NCBI GenBank assembly: GCA_964019165.1
Contig: OZ025282.1
Coordinates: 1,774,501 to 1,838,500, forward strand
Origin: Mastigias papua
Lineage: Eukaryota > Cnidaria > Scyphozoa > Rhizostomeae > Mastigiidae
DNA: 64,000 nucleotides
Direction of reading: 5' to 3'
Shown: in pieces, positions 1 through 11,076 of the stretch
How positions within the stretch are numbered: position 1 is the first letter of the stretch
Layout: every line of letters begins with the position of its first letter
Translations under genes and position numbers: made by a program
The notes under the pieces: model-generated
The model's input: the letters and a program-made list of their open reading frames with translations, nothing else
Databases searched by the model: none
Told to the model about the DNA's origin: nothing

Positions 1-1693
1 AAGAGAAGAAGGGGATGCCTGCGGTGTTCTACAGATCCTCTTTCGCTTCTCCAACGTCCTATTCATGTAGCACAGGTATAACACCAAAATACAGTAAACT
101 AGTCGTTTTCAACCTGCTCTAATATTAAATAGAGGTATTGATGCGAGAGGCGACTGGAGGTCAAGAAACGTCATAGATTCTAGAAAATTGTAAACACCCA
201 AGACATTTCCATAGCCTTTTGCCAGTTGAAGAAGATCTCGAGAATAGGTTGCAGATGGGGGATGCATTTTTGCGTCTAACTTATCCCAACTTTTGCAAAA
301 TACTCGCTTTCGTTCCCTTGTAAATCTTTGGGTTTACCTTTTAATGCACCAAATCGGAACATATTAGATACGTCTCTGCATCTTCAACTTTACACAGTCA
401 TCGCATCCACGCCTCTCACCTTAGTATACTCTCACTGACCTATCCACACGTCTCACTGACCCCTAAACTGGAGACCGGGGCCCCAATTAAGTCCTTGGAG
501 CCCTGGGTCCACAAACGGACTGGGGCTTCTTAGAACATACATAGGATATATCTACGTGAACGTTCAGCCTGTAAACAAGAGCTGCTGTTCTAGATGACAG
601 CACTTGCCGGGTATAGCAGTTACTATTGCAAAAATTGTCATTGTCTGCAGATGCTAGTGTGAGTAGTAGACTGACATGGAGTGCACTTCATGCAACTTTC
701 AAAAAGTTGGGGGTGGGGTCCCTGGGCCAGGACCCACTAGGCCCATTAGTGAATGCGACCCTGTTTAAGACCATGGTGAAAAAAGCGTAAGGATAGCAAA
801 GTGATTCGCATAAACGAGGTCTGGTGGAACTATTCCACACAGAAGTGCTGAGCGTCAGATTGGCTACCACACTAGTCTCCTTATGAAATAGGCCCATTTG
901 GAGCAGACGAAGGTTCAGCAGAGTCATTGGATCTAATACCAATGAGAGACTGCTGAATGATATAGAGGCGATAATAACAGCGTTCTGTGATAAGTTCAAT
1001 GGATAAGTTTCGGTTGTTGTAAAGGTAAATACTACATGAAGAGGTTGACTGTGTTAAACAACCATTGGTATTTCCTCTAGCCAGATCGACTCCTGAGTTC
1101 TGGACTGTTACTGTAGATCATGGGGGGCTGTCAAAAGAATCTTTCCATAGAGAAATGAGTCAAACAAATGAGTCACACTTTACACTTTCCCACGAAACTC
1201 TCTGCCTGCGGGGCCAGCAGAAGACTTAGAATTGAAAAAGAACAAAGAGTAATATTTAATATGGTATTTGATGGAGGCAAAGTTTTCTTCCAACTAATGA
1301 GACAGACACATCAAAAGAGCCGGAGATATTATACCAACATTGTTTCGCAAATGAAACAGTTCAAATACTATATACCCATTGTTCTTACTAATTGTCAGAA
1401 AATTAAAATCCTGCAGCAACCTAGAAAGAGTGCCAAGGCTCTCTCTTATCATCAATTTTTCTTTCGAATACCACATAGCAATTAGGGCAGGAGGGGGCAA
1501 ATAAAGAACCGACACTGTGGGATATTATCGAGAGACCGGGCATATGAAAACGAACATACTCGTCGAGTTACCAATGATGTTATGAAGCCATCTCAGGGAT
1601 AGAGCCAGGTGTGAGATTTTGGGAGAATGATATCCATTAGAGATGCTTGTGTGATGTGTAGTCAGAGGAAAGAACAATATGAGGCATTATTCA
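1..1693. other. Intergenic sequence, nothing identified
   Basis: I read both strands of this stretch and found no protein family, RNA gene or clear repeat. Short open frames exist (for example 688-999 on the minus strand) but show no recognisable domain and no splice partners. It is the left flank of the BEL/Pao insertion; bases 1694-1698 (aacac) are one copy of that element's target duplication. Confidence 0.5.
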
Positions 1694-1698
1694 AACAC

Positions 1699-1924
1699 TG
1701 TCAATTGTTACTCACAAAGACACGTGACATTTAACACTCGTACCAGACTCCTGGTACCAGACTCCGTCATATATTATCTTTACTTCCGATATTTTATTCA
1801 GTTCGCATTAATCGCTCATAGAGGTCAGATATATCTTGCTATTTAGTATTACTTGTACAGTTATTTTACTCGTTATGTATATATGTTGAGAAGCAGTTGT
1901 AATCTCTCTTCGACGTTCTTCACA
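1699..1924 (+). repeat. 5' LTR of BEL/Pao element
   Basis: A 226-bp terminal repeat starting TGTCAATTG and ending TTCACA, the same as the copy at 7607-7832. It holds two copies of the 11-mer taccagactcc three bases apart. By analogy with other LTRs it should carry the promoter and polyadenylation signals; I did not identify these individually. Confidence 0.95.
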
Positions 1925-1927
1925 AAT

Positions 1928-1943
1928 TGGTGCCGTGACCAGG
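1928..1943 (+). promoter_or_regulatory. Primer binding site (tRNA-primed reverse transcription)
   Basis: The sequence tggtgccgtgaccagg lies three bases after the 5' LTR. Its TGG start and position match primer binding sites of LTR retrotransposons, where the 3' end of a host tRNA anneals to prime minus-strand DNA synthesis. I cannot name the tRNA without a tRNA set from the host. Confidence 0.8.
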
Positions 1944-1992
1944 ATTGGGTTTTTGCTGCTACACATTTACGTTCTGTCGTTTATTCGCCAAC

Positions 1993-4900
1993 ATGCCGCC
2001 GAAGCAGAAATCCACGCTCGACAAATTACAGCAAGAGAGAAGTCAACTTCGTCGTACATTCACGAAAATCTTCAATGAAGCAACGCCGCTACTTACGAAA
2101 TCGTCTCTAACAGACGACGAAATAGTCCTTTTAAAGTCGTCCTCGGAGCTATTAAACGATACGTTTACGGAAAGTCGCATCTTGGAGCGGGAATTAAGGT
2201 CCCTTGTTCTGGATGAGATTCAAGATGAGACTCAACGAAACGCATTCTTCGATGAGAGTGACACAGTCATACTACAAAATAAAGGTAAGCTCAATAAGCT
2301 TTCACTGTTTATTGAAAAGTTAGGAAAACCTACTACGTCAGCGTCCTCTTCTTCCGATTACATGCTTTCACGTTCAAAATTACCAGACCTAAACCTCCCA
2401 ACTTTCGACGGCAATATTACTGAGTGGTTTGGGTTCTGGGAACGATTCCAATCCCAAGTGGGTAACTCTCCCGACTTGCCGAATTCCGCTAAATTCACGT
2501 ACCTTATGGGTCAGCTGAGAGGAGAGGCACTGGCTACTGTGAAAGGTTTAATTCCTTCTGATAAGAACTATTCGATACTTGCTACTACGTTACAAGAGAA
2601 CTTTGGTTTGTCTAGACGAATTATTCGTGCGCATGTTTTGAATTTACTCAAAATGCCAAGACCGACACTTGTTGCCAGTAGTTTACGCCATTTTTACAAT
2701 TCTATGATGGGTGATCTCCGTTCATTAGAATCTCTTAAAATTGATATCGCAGCTTGTGCACCGTTTATAGTGCCTATTATGGAAGACAAGCTACCTGGTA
2801 AAGTTCTCAGTAGCATAGGGGATTGTGGTAAACAATCAACATTTAGCTTAAATGGTTTCATTGAGAAATTTAAAGGCTACATTGCTCGCGAAGAACAGGC
2901 CTCAAGCGCAAACTGGCTAACTAGCCCCCAGGCTTCCTTAGAACCGTATGAACCCCCGTCTACTTTTAGCACGCTATCGGCTTCCGTTAACGTTCGTTGC
3001 CAACTTTGTAAGGGTACTCATTCCACCCAGCATTGCTCTCAGTCCGCCGCTAACAAAACAGCCGCAGTAATTCGTAATAAGCTTTGTCTTAACTGCTTAT
3101 ATCCAGGACATCGCGCGTCGCAGTGTAATGCAAAGGGCCGCTGTGCAAAGTGCAAAGGGAAGCACCACACAGCCATCCATGGGATTCAAATCCATAACAA
3201 ACCTACCAGCCCCCAAGGATATCAAAATTCAGCGCGAAAACCTTCGCCACAAATGAACACGCATTTAGCTGTAGTGTCCAATGAGCCCCTCTCGCCTACA
3301 TCCGTGCCTAACAGCGCACCCGCCGCTTTTACGTCATTGCAGCATACGACATCTAATTGTGCTTTCGCTGTACAACGTCATACGTTATTTGATACTGATA
3401 TTCATAGCAACATCGACTCGTTAAAACCAGTATCTCCTGATATCATTTCCACCGCTACTAACCACAAGGATAATGATCTACTTGTCGATAATCATAATGA
3501 TGCAGTTTTTGAGAATACTACGACTTCTTTAAATGAAAACAATGCTGTGACTAGTAACGTCACTACTACGATTCTCTTGAAAACCGCTAAAGCTGTAGCA
3601 AGTTCGGCCAATAAGAAACTTATGGCTAGAATCTTTTTCGACGAAGGCTCACAGCGCAGTTACGTTCGCACCGCATTTGCAAATGAGCTAGATTTAACGC
3701 CCAATACCCACGAATTCTTATCTGTTCATGGTTTTGGAGGGAAGGTCACAGAACATAGTTACGGGGTAACAGATATTGGTTTAGAAACCCCTTCAGGAAT
3801 CGAAAATGTTCGCGTCCTCATTACTGACGAAATTGTTCAACCTTTGCAACAATATTGTTTCTCTGATTTCAGCTCTCACCCCCGTCTTCGTGACTTGCCA
3901 TTGGCAAATGATTATAAGGACAATTCGTTTACCGTCGATATTCTATTAGGAGCTGATGCCGCGTATCGTTTTCTTGGCAACGTATCGCAAGAAAATTCAC
4001 ACCCTCTGATTCAAGAATCTAAATTTGGTTATGTTTTATCCGGCCCTCTAATACTCAATTCAAAGCCGACTTGTGAATCAGCACCTCATGGTCAGGATAT
4101 TTCCTCAAGCACAACCTCTGACTATTACGATAATGACGCTAGTATTTCCTTCGAAAACCTGATGACCAATACGACCTTATTTCATCAAATGGACCGTCTC
4201 TTTCAAAATCAATTCGTTTCTCAATCACCCCCGAGCACTGAAATGAGTGATTTTCTGCATTGTTATCGTCAAAAGATCGAATTTCGTAATGGTTCATACT
4301 ATGCCCCCCTGCCATGGAAAATTGACCATCCACCTCTGCCTTCGAATTTGAACCTCTGTAAGCAACGTTTAGTACAGGTCACGTCTCGTTTAAATAAACT
4401 AGGCCTAATGGATGCTTACCGTAAGGTAATGGCTGAGCATTTATCGAATGGGTATATAAAAGAGGTTCCAAATTTAGACCAACCATGGCCTGAAGAAGGG
4501 TGTCACTATCTCCCTCATTTTTTTGTCCTTAAGGATTCCGAAACAACTCCACTTCGAATCGTTTTCGCTGCAAATACCGGACACGTTAGCCTCAATGACT
4601 GTCTTTATACTGGTCCATGTTTATTGAACAATTTAGTAGAACTCCTTCATCGTTTTCGTTTTCCGAAGTATGCATTTGTTGCTGATATTCAACGTGCCTT
4701 TCTTAATATTCAACTACAAGAAACAGACAGGCCTTTCGTACGTTTTCTATGGTATAAAGATAATGATCCGTCTCAAGAAATCTGTGTTTACACGTATAAT
4801 ACCATCGTTTTCGGCCACACCAGCAGCCCCATGACATTAGCTGCTGTTCTATTGGAACATTTCCAGCAATACAATGATCCCGTGGCAGTAGACTTATCCC

Positions 4901-7587
4901 ATAAGCTTTACGTTGATAATCTCCTTTCCGGTGTTCAAACCGAGGCTGAGGCCATCGCATATTTCAAAAAAGCGCGCGAAATCATGCACGCAGGTCATTT
5001 CGTACTTCGTCAATGGTCAACAAATTCGCCAAATTTAAGGGATCTCATAAACACTCATGAACTTCAAACTAAGTCGGACATCAACCCTGTCCTCGGTCTT
5101 CTATGGAATTCCTCTACTGATTGTATTTCATTTCAATCCAAATGTTTCAATTCATCGTCTGATATCCTTACAAAACGGAACGTTCTAAGCATTGCCAGTC
5201 AGTTATTTGACCCCCTTAGTCTTGTTTTACCGGTCACCGTTCTTGCACGTCTTTTTCTCGCTGAACTTTGGGATGCAAAATTTGGCTGGGACCAGCCCTT
5301 GCCATCTTCGAAGACCAAACCTTGGATGAACATTGAAAAAGAGCTATCTGCAGCTTCTCAATTTGAATTTTCTCGCTGGATCGATTTTGATTCTAATCAG
5401 CCCGTCAGTCTTCACGTTTTCACCGACGCTAGTAAGTCTGTTATCGGTTCTGTCGCCTATTTAAGTCAACAGGGCAAATGTGTTCTCCTTGGCTCAAAAT
5501 CCAAATTAGCCCCCCGTGGCAAGAAGACCCTCACTATCCCTCAGCTCGAGTTAAGTGCCATGCTACTAGGTTGTCAATTGTGTGCAAGTCTCCTAGCAAC
5601 TGTGAAGAAAGACTTTCCCGCCGTTAATATTCGCCTATGGACTGACTCTGAAATCGCTTTACATTGGCTTTCTTCCCCTCGTAAATTAAAACAATTCGTC
5701 CAGAATAAAGTTGATGCCATAAATCGTTTGTTCGCATCTTCCTTCTGGGGTCATACCCCTTCCACCGAGAACCCTGCCGATCTCGTCTCTCGTGGCTCCA
5801 GTGCACAGTCGTTATTCAAGTCCTCATTATGGTTCCACGGGCCATCTTGGATTCATAATGTAGCTTCGTGGCCACATTGGCCTAAATCGTCGCCTCCTTC
5901 CGCTACCGTTGCTGCTTCTATTGCCGAACAACAGATTACGTTACCGCCCCCGGGCTTTTCGTCTATAATTGATATCACACGTTTCAATCAGTATTCACGT
6001 CTTTTAGCCGCATCAGTTTTTGTACATCGTTTTTGCTTTCGTACTGGGATAAAAGGGACCCCTACGGCTTCAGAAATTAATTTCGTTGAGACCCAATGGA
6101 TTCGCGCTCAGCAGCAAGATTTCTACCCACAAGTTCTAGATTATTTTTCTTCCAGTAATGCCAACCGCTCTCACGCTCCTCCGATTATCCGTCAGCTCAA
6201 TTTGTTCTTAGACGAAAACGGACTTATTCGCGCGAAAGGACGCTTTGATCTGGAGTCTTCATTAATTTTATTACCTCAACACTCTCGTTTTACAGATTTG
6301 TTAGTTCTTGATTATCATGAACGTTTGCGTCATATTGGTGTTGGAGGTACGATCGTCGCCATTCGTCAACGTTTTTGGATTCCATCGGTACGTTCCATTG
6401 CTCGCCGCCTTCTGCATAAATGTTCTACTTGCAAACGAGTCACAGGCAGACCCTATCTTCTGCCAACGCCATCAGAGTTGCCGCAATTTCGCTTAGACAC
6501 TTCGAATCCTCCATTTTCTAACATCGGTATAGATTTTACTGGACATTTTCTTGTAAAGGATTACCATGGCAACCATCGTAAAGTTTATATTTGTCTGTTT
6601 ACTTGTTTAACTACTCGCGCAATCAGTTTAGAGCTCGTTGAAGACCTTACCACTATTTCATTTTTGCAAGCATTCCGTCGACATTGTAGTATTTTCTCGA
6701 CCCCCCGCTTAATTCTTGCAGACAATGCTCAAACGTTTCGTTGCGCAGAACAGAACCTAGCCAAACTGTTGTCTCTGTTTGATTCGCCTACTATTCAGCA
6801 TACTTTCACCCACAAACGCATTACATTTCGTTACATTCCAGCTCGCAGCCCCCATTGGGGAGGAGCCTATGAGAGGCTTATTGGATTGACAAAAACGTGT
6901 TTGAAGAAAGTACTCGGCCGCTCACTCGTCACACTTTCTGAATTGTCTACACTAATTAAAGAAATTCAAGCCATCCTTAACGATCGCCCTCTCACTTACA
7001 TCAATTCAGATCTCCACGATCTTCAGCCGCTTACTCCAAGTCAACTGCTCTTCGGGTTCAATACCACACCTCTCCCATACCCTCCTTATGACGTCACGGA
7101 ATCTTCGGATCCTACATTTGGAGATAAAGACGATATTTTACGCGCGCAGACTCGCAGATCTGCATTATATCATCATTTTTCTTCGCGTTTCTGCAAAGAA
7201 TACTTGTCGTTTCTTCGTGAAATTCATTCGCTTCACCATCGCAAGCAGGCTACTACAGAAAACCTCATCAACGTTGGAGACATTGTTTTAGTGGCTGATA
7301 TGAACAAACCGCGTCACCACTGGGAACTTGGCCTCGTCCAGGAGTTAATTCTCGGTACCGACAAACTTTGTAGGGCAGCAGTCGTACGCACGCCACGTGG
7401 TCGTACCACTCGCTCCATTCTCAACCTCTACCCGCTAGAGGTAAACGCTCGTAGTGAGATGCCTCCAGAGGAACTTCCGAAAGCTTCGAACGAAAACTTG
7501 ACAATTCCACGCCGTTCGCTTCGTAAAGCCGCATTCACAGCTAGAGACGCTATTGCAGCGCAGCTAATAGATACGAGTCGAGATTAG
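1993..7587 (+). CDS. BEL/Pao gag-pol polyprotein
   Basis: One open frame. An ATG at 1945 is in frame, but the start at 1993 (MPPKQKSTLD) gives a cleaner Gag start and 1864 residues. Domains in order: Gag region of the DUF1759 type (about 130-280, LPTFDGNITEWFGFW); Cys/His knuckles (about 336-396, including CLNCLYPGHRASQC); aspartic protease of the DUF1758 type (about 545-690, FFDEGSQRSY); reverse transcriptase (about 780-1010, DIQRAF and the catalytic YVDN at 973-976); RNase H (Asp at 1145 in FTDAS, WTDSEIALHWL); integrase with an H-H-C-C zinc region (HERLRH at 1442, CSTC) and catalytic D, D and E (IGIDFTGHF, LADNAQTF, GGAYERLIG with Glu near 1627); and a C-terminal DUF5641-like tail. The protein makes the particle, copies the RNA and inserts the cDNA. 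I see no frameshift or internal stop. Confidence 0.95.
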   Translation: MPPKQKSTLDKLQQERSQLRRTFTKIFNEATPLLTKSSLTDDEIVLLKSSSELLNDTFTESRILERELRSLVLDEIQDETQRNAFFDESDTVILQNKGKLNKLSLFIEKLGKPTTSASSSSDYMLSRSKLPDLNLPTFDGNITEWFGFWERFQSQVGNSPDLPNSAKFTYLMGQLRGEALATVKGLIPSDKNYSILATTLQENFGLSRRIIRAHVLNLLKMPRPTLVASSLRHFYNSMMGDLRSLESLKIDIAACAPFIVPIMEDKLPGKVLSSIGDCGKQSTFSLNGFIEKFKGYIAREEQASSANWLTSPQASLEPYEPPSTFSTLSASVNVRCQLCKGTHSTQHCSQSAANKTAAVIRNKLCLNCLYPGHRASQCNAKGRCAKCKGKHHTAIHGIQIHNKPTSPQGYQNSARKPSPQMNTHLAVVSNEPLSPTSVPNSAPAAFTSLQHTTSNCAFAVQRHTLFDTDIHSNIDSLKPVSPDIISTATNHKDNDLLVDNHNDAVFENTTTSLNENNAVTSNVTTTILLKTAKAVASSANKKLMARIFFDEGSQRSYVRTAFANELDLTPNTHEFLSVHGFGGKVTEHSYGVTDIGLETPSGIENVRVLITDEIVQPLQQYCFSDFSSHPRLRDLPLANDYKDNSFTVDILLGADAAYRFLGNVSQENSHPLIQESKFGYVLSGPLILNSKPTCESAPHGQDISSSTTSDYYDNDASISFENLMTNTTLFHQMDRLFQNQFVSQSPPSTEMSDFLHCYRQKIEFRNGSYYAPLPWKIDHPPLPSNLNLCKQRLVQVTSRLNKLGLMDAYRKVMAEHLSNGYIKEVPNLDQPWPEEGCHYLPHFFVLKDSETTPLRIVFAANTGHVSLNDCLYTGPCLLNNLVELLHRFRFPKYAFVADIQRAFLNIQLQETDRPFVRFLWYKDNDPSQEICVYTYNTIVFGHTSSPMTLAAVLLEHFQQYNDPVAVDLSHKLYVDNLLSGVQTEAEAIAYFKKAREIMHAGHFVLRQWSTNSPNLRDLINTHELQTKSDINPVLGLLWNSSTDCISFQSKCFNSSSDILTKRNVLSIASQLFDPLSLVLPVTVLARLFLAELWDAKFGWDQPLPSSKTKPWMNIEKELSAASQFEFSRWIDFDSNQPVSLHVFTDASKSVIGSVAYLSQQGKCVLLGSKSKLAPRGKKTLTIPQLELSAMLLGCQLCASLLATVKKDFPAVNIRLWTDSEIALHWLSSPRKLKQFVQNKVDAINRLFASSFWGHTPSTENPADLVSRGSSAQSLFKSSLWFHGPSWIHNVASWPHWPKSSPPSATVAASIAEQQITLPPPGFSSIIDITRFNQYSRLLAASVFVHRFCFRTGIKGTPTASEINFVETQWIRAQQQDFYPQVLDYFSSSNANRSHAPPIIRQLNLFLDENGLIRAKGRFDLESSLILLPQHSRFTDLLVLDYHERLRHIGVGGTIVAIRQRFWIPSVRSIARRLLHKCSTCKRVTGRPYLLPTPSELPQFRLDTSNPPFSNIGIDFTGHFLVKDYHGNHRKVYICLFTCLTTRAISLELVEDLTTISFLQAFRRHCSIFSTPRLILADNAQTFRCAEQNLAKLLSLFDSPTIQHTFTHKRITFRYIPARSPHWGGAYERLIGLTKTCLKKVLGRSLVTLSELSTLIKEIQAILNDRPLTYINSDLHDLQPLTPSQLLFGFNTTPLPYPPYDVTESSDPTFGDKDDILRAQTRRSALYHHFSSRFCKEYLSFLREIHSLHHRKQATTENLINVGDIVLVADMNKPRHHWELGLVQELILGTDKLCRAAVVRTPRGRTTRSILNLYPLEVNARSEMPPEELPKASNENLTIPRRSLRKAAFTARDAIAAQLIDTSRD

Positions 7588-7606
7588 CCCTTTTGCCGGG
7601 CCCCAG

Positions 7607-7832
7607 TGTCAATTGTTACTCACAAAGACACGTGACATTTAACACTCGTACCAGACTCCTGGTACCAGACTCCGTCATATATTATCTTTACTTCCGATAT
7701 TTTATTCAGTTCGCATTAATCGCTCATAGAGGTCAGATATATCTTGCTATTTAGTATTACTTGTACAGTTATTTTACTCGTTATGTATATATGTTGAGAA
7801 GCAGTTGTAATCTCTCTTCGACGTTCTTCACA
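7607..7832 (+). repeat. 3' LTR of BEL/Pao element
   Basis: It looks identical to the 5' LTR along all 226 bases and is followed by the aacac target duplication. The 19 bases between the gag-pol stop codon and this LTR include the GC-rich stretch gccgggccccag, where a polypurine tract would be expected; it is not purely purine. Confidence 0.95.
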
Positions 7833-7837
7833 AACAC

Positions 7838-8850
7838 GCTGAGGAAGCAAACATGGAAAAAGCAATCATATATGGTGCCGTAAGAAACAATGTCTGCAGC
7901 TTCCTTAGGCTAAAGAGTACGGGATGTTCATCCCCATGAGATAGTGCTTAGTCACATGTGGAGAATATCTGTTCAACCATTGCTACTTGAGATTACAATT
8001 TACTCGTATTAATAAATATGACCGCTAAAGATACCAAATAAGGTATGATATATGTCCACTGCAGATATTTGCAAGGGATGTTATTCCACATGGATCTAAC
8101 TTCTTGAATAATGAAGCGACTATCTTTTCCCAGAGGCATATAGAATGCCCTTAAGATATAACTGACCACCAGCAAAGAGAACAAGCATAAATTCCATACT
8201 ATCGTCTTTGAAAACCAAACCTCAACTCCAAGAAGAGGCACGCAACTACGGGATACCTAGGAGCCTAGTCCCCTACCTTCTCTACCTAAAATCTTCGTAA
8301 TAAATTTAAACAAAGATCTCACTATACTAGGTATGATACAAGGTTTAGGAAGAATCTTCAAATACTAGAGTATAATTTTGAATACTCCAAGAAAAGATAT
8401 TATTAAGGCTTGCTCAAACGTATCAAACGTTTCATCCAACATCTTCAAAACAAATTGAAGATGAATTGTTGGCTGTGTTTGGCCACCAATGTTGGATCAT
8501 TCAACATTTGCAAAGTGATGATGGATGAAGATTGATCGAGATCGAAAACAAATCTTGTTTCTGAAATGTTGGATTCGTTTGACCAAGACTTTACACAGCT
8601 CTGAAAGTTTGGAATGAGATTCCTATAAAACAACTAGGGAACTTCCTATTTTGCATCAATATAGAAAACAATTAAAAGATTATTTACTGCGCTGAAAACC
8701 AATACTAACAAGACACCCTGGAAGATCACCAATATTTTTTTAATATATAGCTATTCGTTCTAGATTATATATACCATCGATCAAATCTACCATTGCAATA
8801 TAGTTTTTATGTAGGTATGTAGCTGAAGGGTATTTTCGTATAAAAACAAA
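7838..8850. other. Intergenic, short inverted-repeat remnant
   Basis: No gene seen. A small palindromic element is visible at about 8424-8581: the left arm caaacg...atccaacat is matched in reverse by atgttggattcgtttg, with further ccaac/gttgg copies between. It looks like a decayed foldback element. Confidence 0.4.
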
Positions 8851-9100
8851 TTATATTATATTATACTATACTATACTATACTATACTATACTATACTATA
8901 CTATACTATACTATACTATACTATACTATACTATACTATACTATACTATACTATACTATACTACACTATACTAACCCATACTATACTATACTATACTATA
9001 CCATACCATACCATACTATACTATACTATTATATTATATTATATTATATTATATTATATTATATTATATTATATTATATTATATTATATTATATTATATT
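8851..9100. repeat. Pentanucleotide microsatellite (TTATA)n/(CTATA)n
   Basis: About 250 bp of 5-base units. The two ends are ttata units and the middle is ctata units with a few ccata variants. The symmetrical layout suggests that a C variant arose inside an older TTATA array and spread by slippage (inference). Confidence 0.95.
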
Positions 9101-11076
9101 TATATAACATTTCCTCAAAGGGATAAAAGAGTCCCTGCTCAAGTTGAGAAACTGTTCATTGCATTTTAGCTAAGTAGATCTGCAAAGAATCATCATCAAA
9201 CATGAAAATAACAAAATCATGAAAAGTCTCGTAATATTTCCCAAATCTTGCAATATTTCTCTAAATTAAAAATTTTAGCGAGCCCGTTAATATGGATTAG
9301 ACTCTCGCCCTCAAAAATTCTAAGTTGCGCCTAGAAGACCTTTAGAATGGTGGATGATTCAATAGAATCGTACTTAGGATTTTTCTACTTTCTGATTTAC
9401 CATTGCCAAAAATTTTATTGTTCTTGAAAAGCACTCGCACCCTTTTTGCCCCCTTAAAAGAGCGTCAATGTATAAAATCGGTCATTGTTTTGAGAGCAGT
9501 AGGTGCTTACTCATCATGAGAAAAAGTCACGGCTATAAATGTATCATGACGAGCTTGCACCAGTTTCAATCAATCTGGAAATCTGAGACGCAAATATGGC
9601 TTTAAAATGATACGAAGAGAAAGACGGTCGAGAGAGGCAGTGACAGCGACACAAGATCCCATAAAAGGAAAAACGTAGCTGACGCGTAAACATAGAAGGG
9701 TGAACAGACTCCTTCCTTGTTCTCATAAGAACGAAGTCCAAATACCGAGGCCAAACGAACAGCTCCGATTACGGAAATGGCTAGCAGATACAGGTAGAGC
9801 TAATTGCAGTTCTGATCCATTGCTTTGATGCAGGCCCATAGCATCAGCAGGTATGACAAATTGTTTGATGCAGAGAACTAACTACCGTGGGAGTACTCTT
9901 CTTCAATAGAATTGGGCAGCTGCCAGAAAACTCGTAAGGAGTACTTATCATACATGTATACCTCCTTGTCAAGCAAGACCTTCGATGGCTCAGAATCCCG
10001 AAGTAGACCTATTGATATCCCCTTCGGCTGCCCCCTCTCCGTTACACCCTCTATCCTACTACTTCTCTGTTGTAGGTAGGGCTTCAGAAAATCCCGTCAA
10101 TGAGGCTAAAAGATGAATACTCTCAAACCATCCAGCACGATGAGTACATTGATAAGAATTGCATACGTCACATTGTGTTAACACGATTCTATATACTTCC
10201 ACAGATAATTCACTTTATTAAATCTATGTGCCAATAACCATTGTGAATAACTACATATCTACAAATGCGTTTGTGCCTAAAATCCTGGTATCTCCCGGGG
10301 TTTTGAGCGCATACTAGAAGCCTCTCCTAACATACCGCAGGTGCAGATCTATTAAGACCGTGCTCAGCTTCAACATCTATAAACGGGAGTATCTTACTTA
10401 GTGAAGCTTTAAATTGCAAGAACGTCTAATCTAGACTCTTTCCAAACAACTCTATTCTTAGAAAAGAGTAAGGAAGCATGGGGGGGGGGGTAATCTCGAA
10501 ATTCACCAGCCTACTTTATATCAATGAAGATCAATATTCTTATATGCAAGAGCTGTTGATACTAACGCCCCACTACCAGACTGGTACTCTCCCAATACCA
10601 ACAACAAGTTAGCTGTATAATCAGCTAGTTTTAACCCCACAATTAACTAATTAATTGTAAAATTAACAACAAACCTAGGTCTCAACGTAAAAATTATGAT
10701 CAAAATTTTATGATCTTACACAAGAGATCTGCATTCCCATGCCCGTAGATCCCCTCTCCGCACCTCTAAAAAATCTCTCAATTGTTGAGCTATAAAATTA
10801 CGATACAATCATTAAAAACATACGATTTTGACTTTGAAATGTACTTAAAAATTTGTATACATTAAATTACAATTTAATTACATAACTACTTGAATTAAGT
10901 ACTATTAAACTTTATAAATTAGCACATATCTTAGCTACAAAGAAAATGATACAATTTTTGATGTGAAAGAAGTGCCTATTGTGAGGAGAAGTTGTCACGC
11001 CCTGCATGTGTACTTAGCTGACGAAGCACTGCCACTTTCCATAATTACATGTATTGAAAAGGTGTCATAAGGAGTC
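9101..11076. other. Intergenic, nothing identified
   Basis: AT-rich DNA with short open frames only. I recognise no protein domain, RNA gene or transposon end. A run of ten G residues lies near 10481. Confidence 0.45.

Larger units (their letters stand above)
1699..7832 (+). mobile_element. Complete BEL/Pao LTR retrotransposon
   Basis: A 6134-bp element bounded by two 226-bp direct repeats (1699-1924 and 7607-7832) that begin TG, end CA and look identical base for base. The 5-bp sequence aacac lies directly before the left LTR (1694-1698) and directly after the right one (7833-7837), a target-site duplication of the size usual for this superfamily. A primer binding site follows the left LTR, and one uninterrupted gag-pol frame fills the interior. 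There is no envelope-like frame. Identical LTRs, an open frame and a perfect duplication all point to a recent insertion that may still be active (inference). It lies downstream of the 3' end of the PTPN9-like gene and in opposite orientation to it. Confidence 0.95.

Noticed and set aside
688..999. 103-residue minus-strand open frame
   Set aside because: No recognisable domain, no splice partners and no neighbouring gene; cannot be told from chance.
8412..8450. Minus-strand TTGAAGA ... GAAAC resembling a hammerhead
   Set aside because: The first C of the core box is T and stem II is absent; the region is better explained as a small palindromic element.
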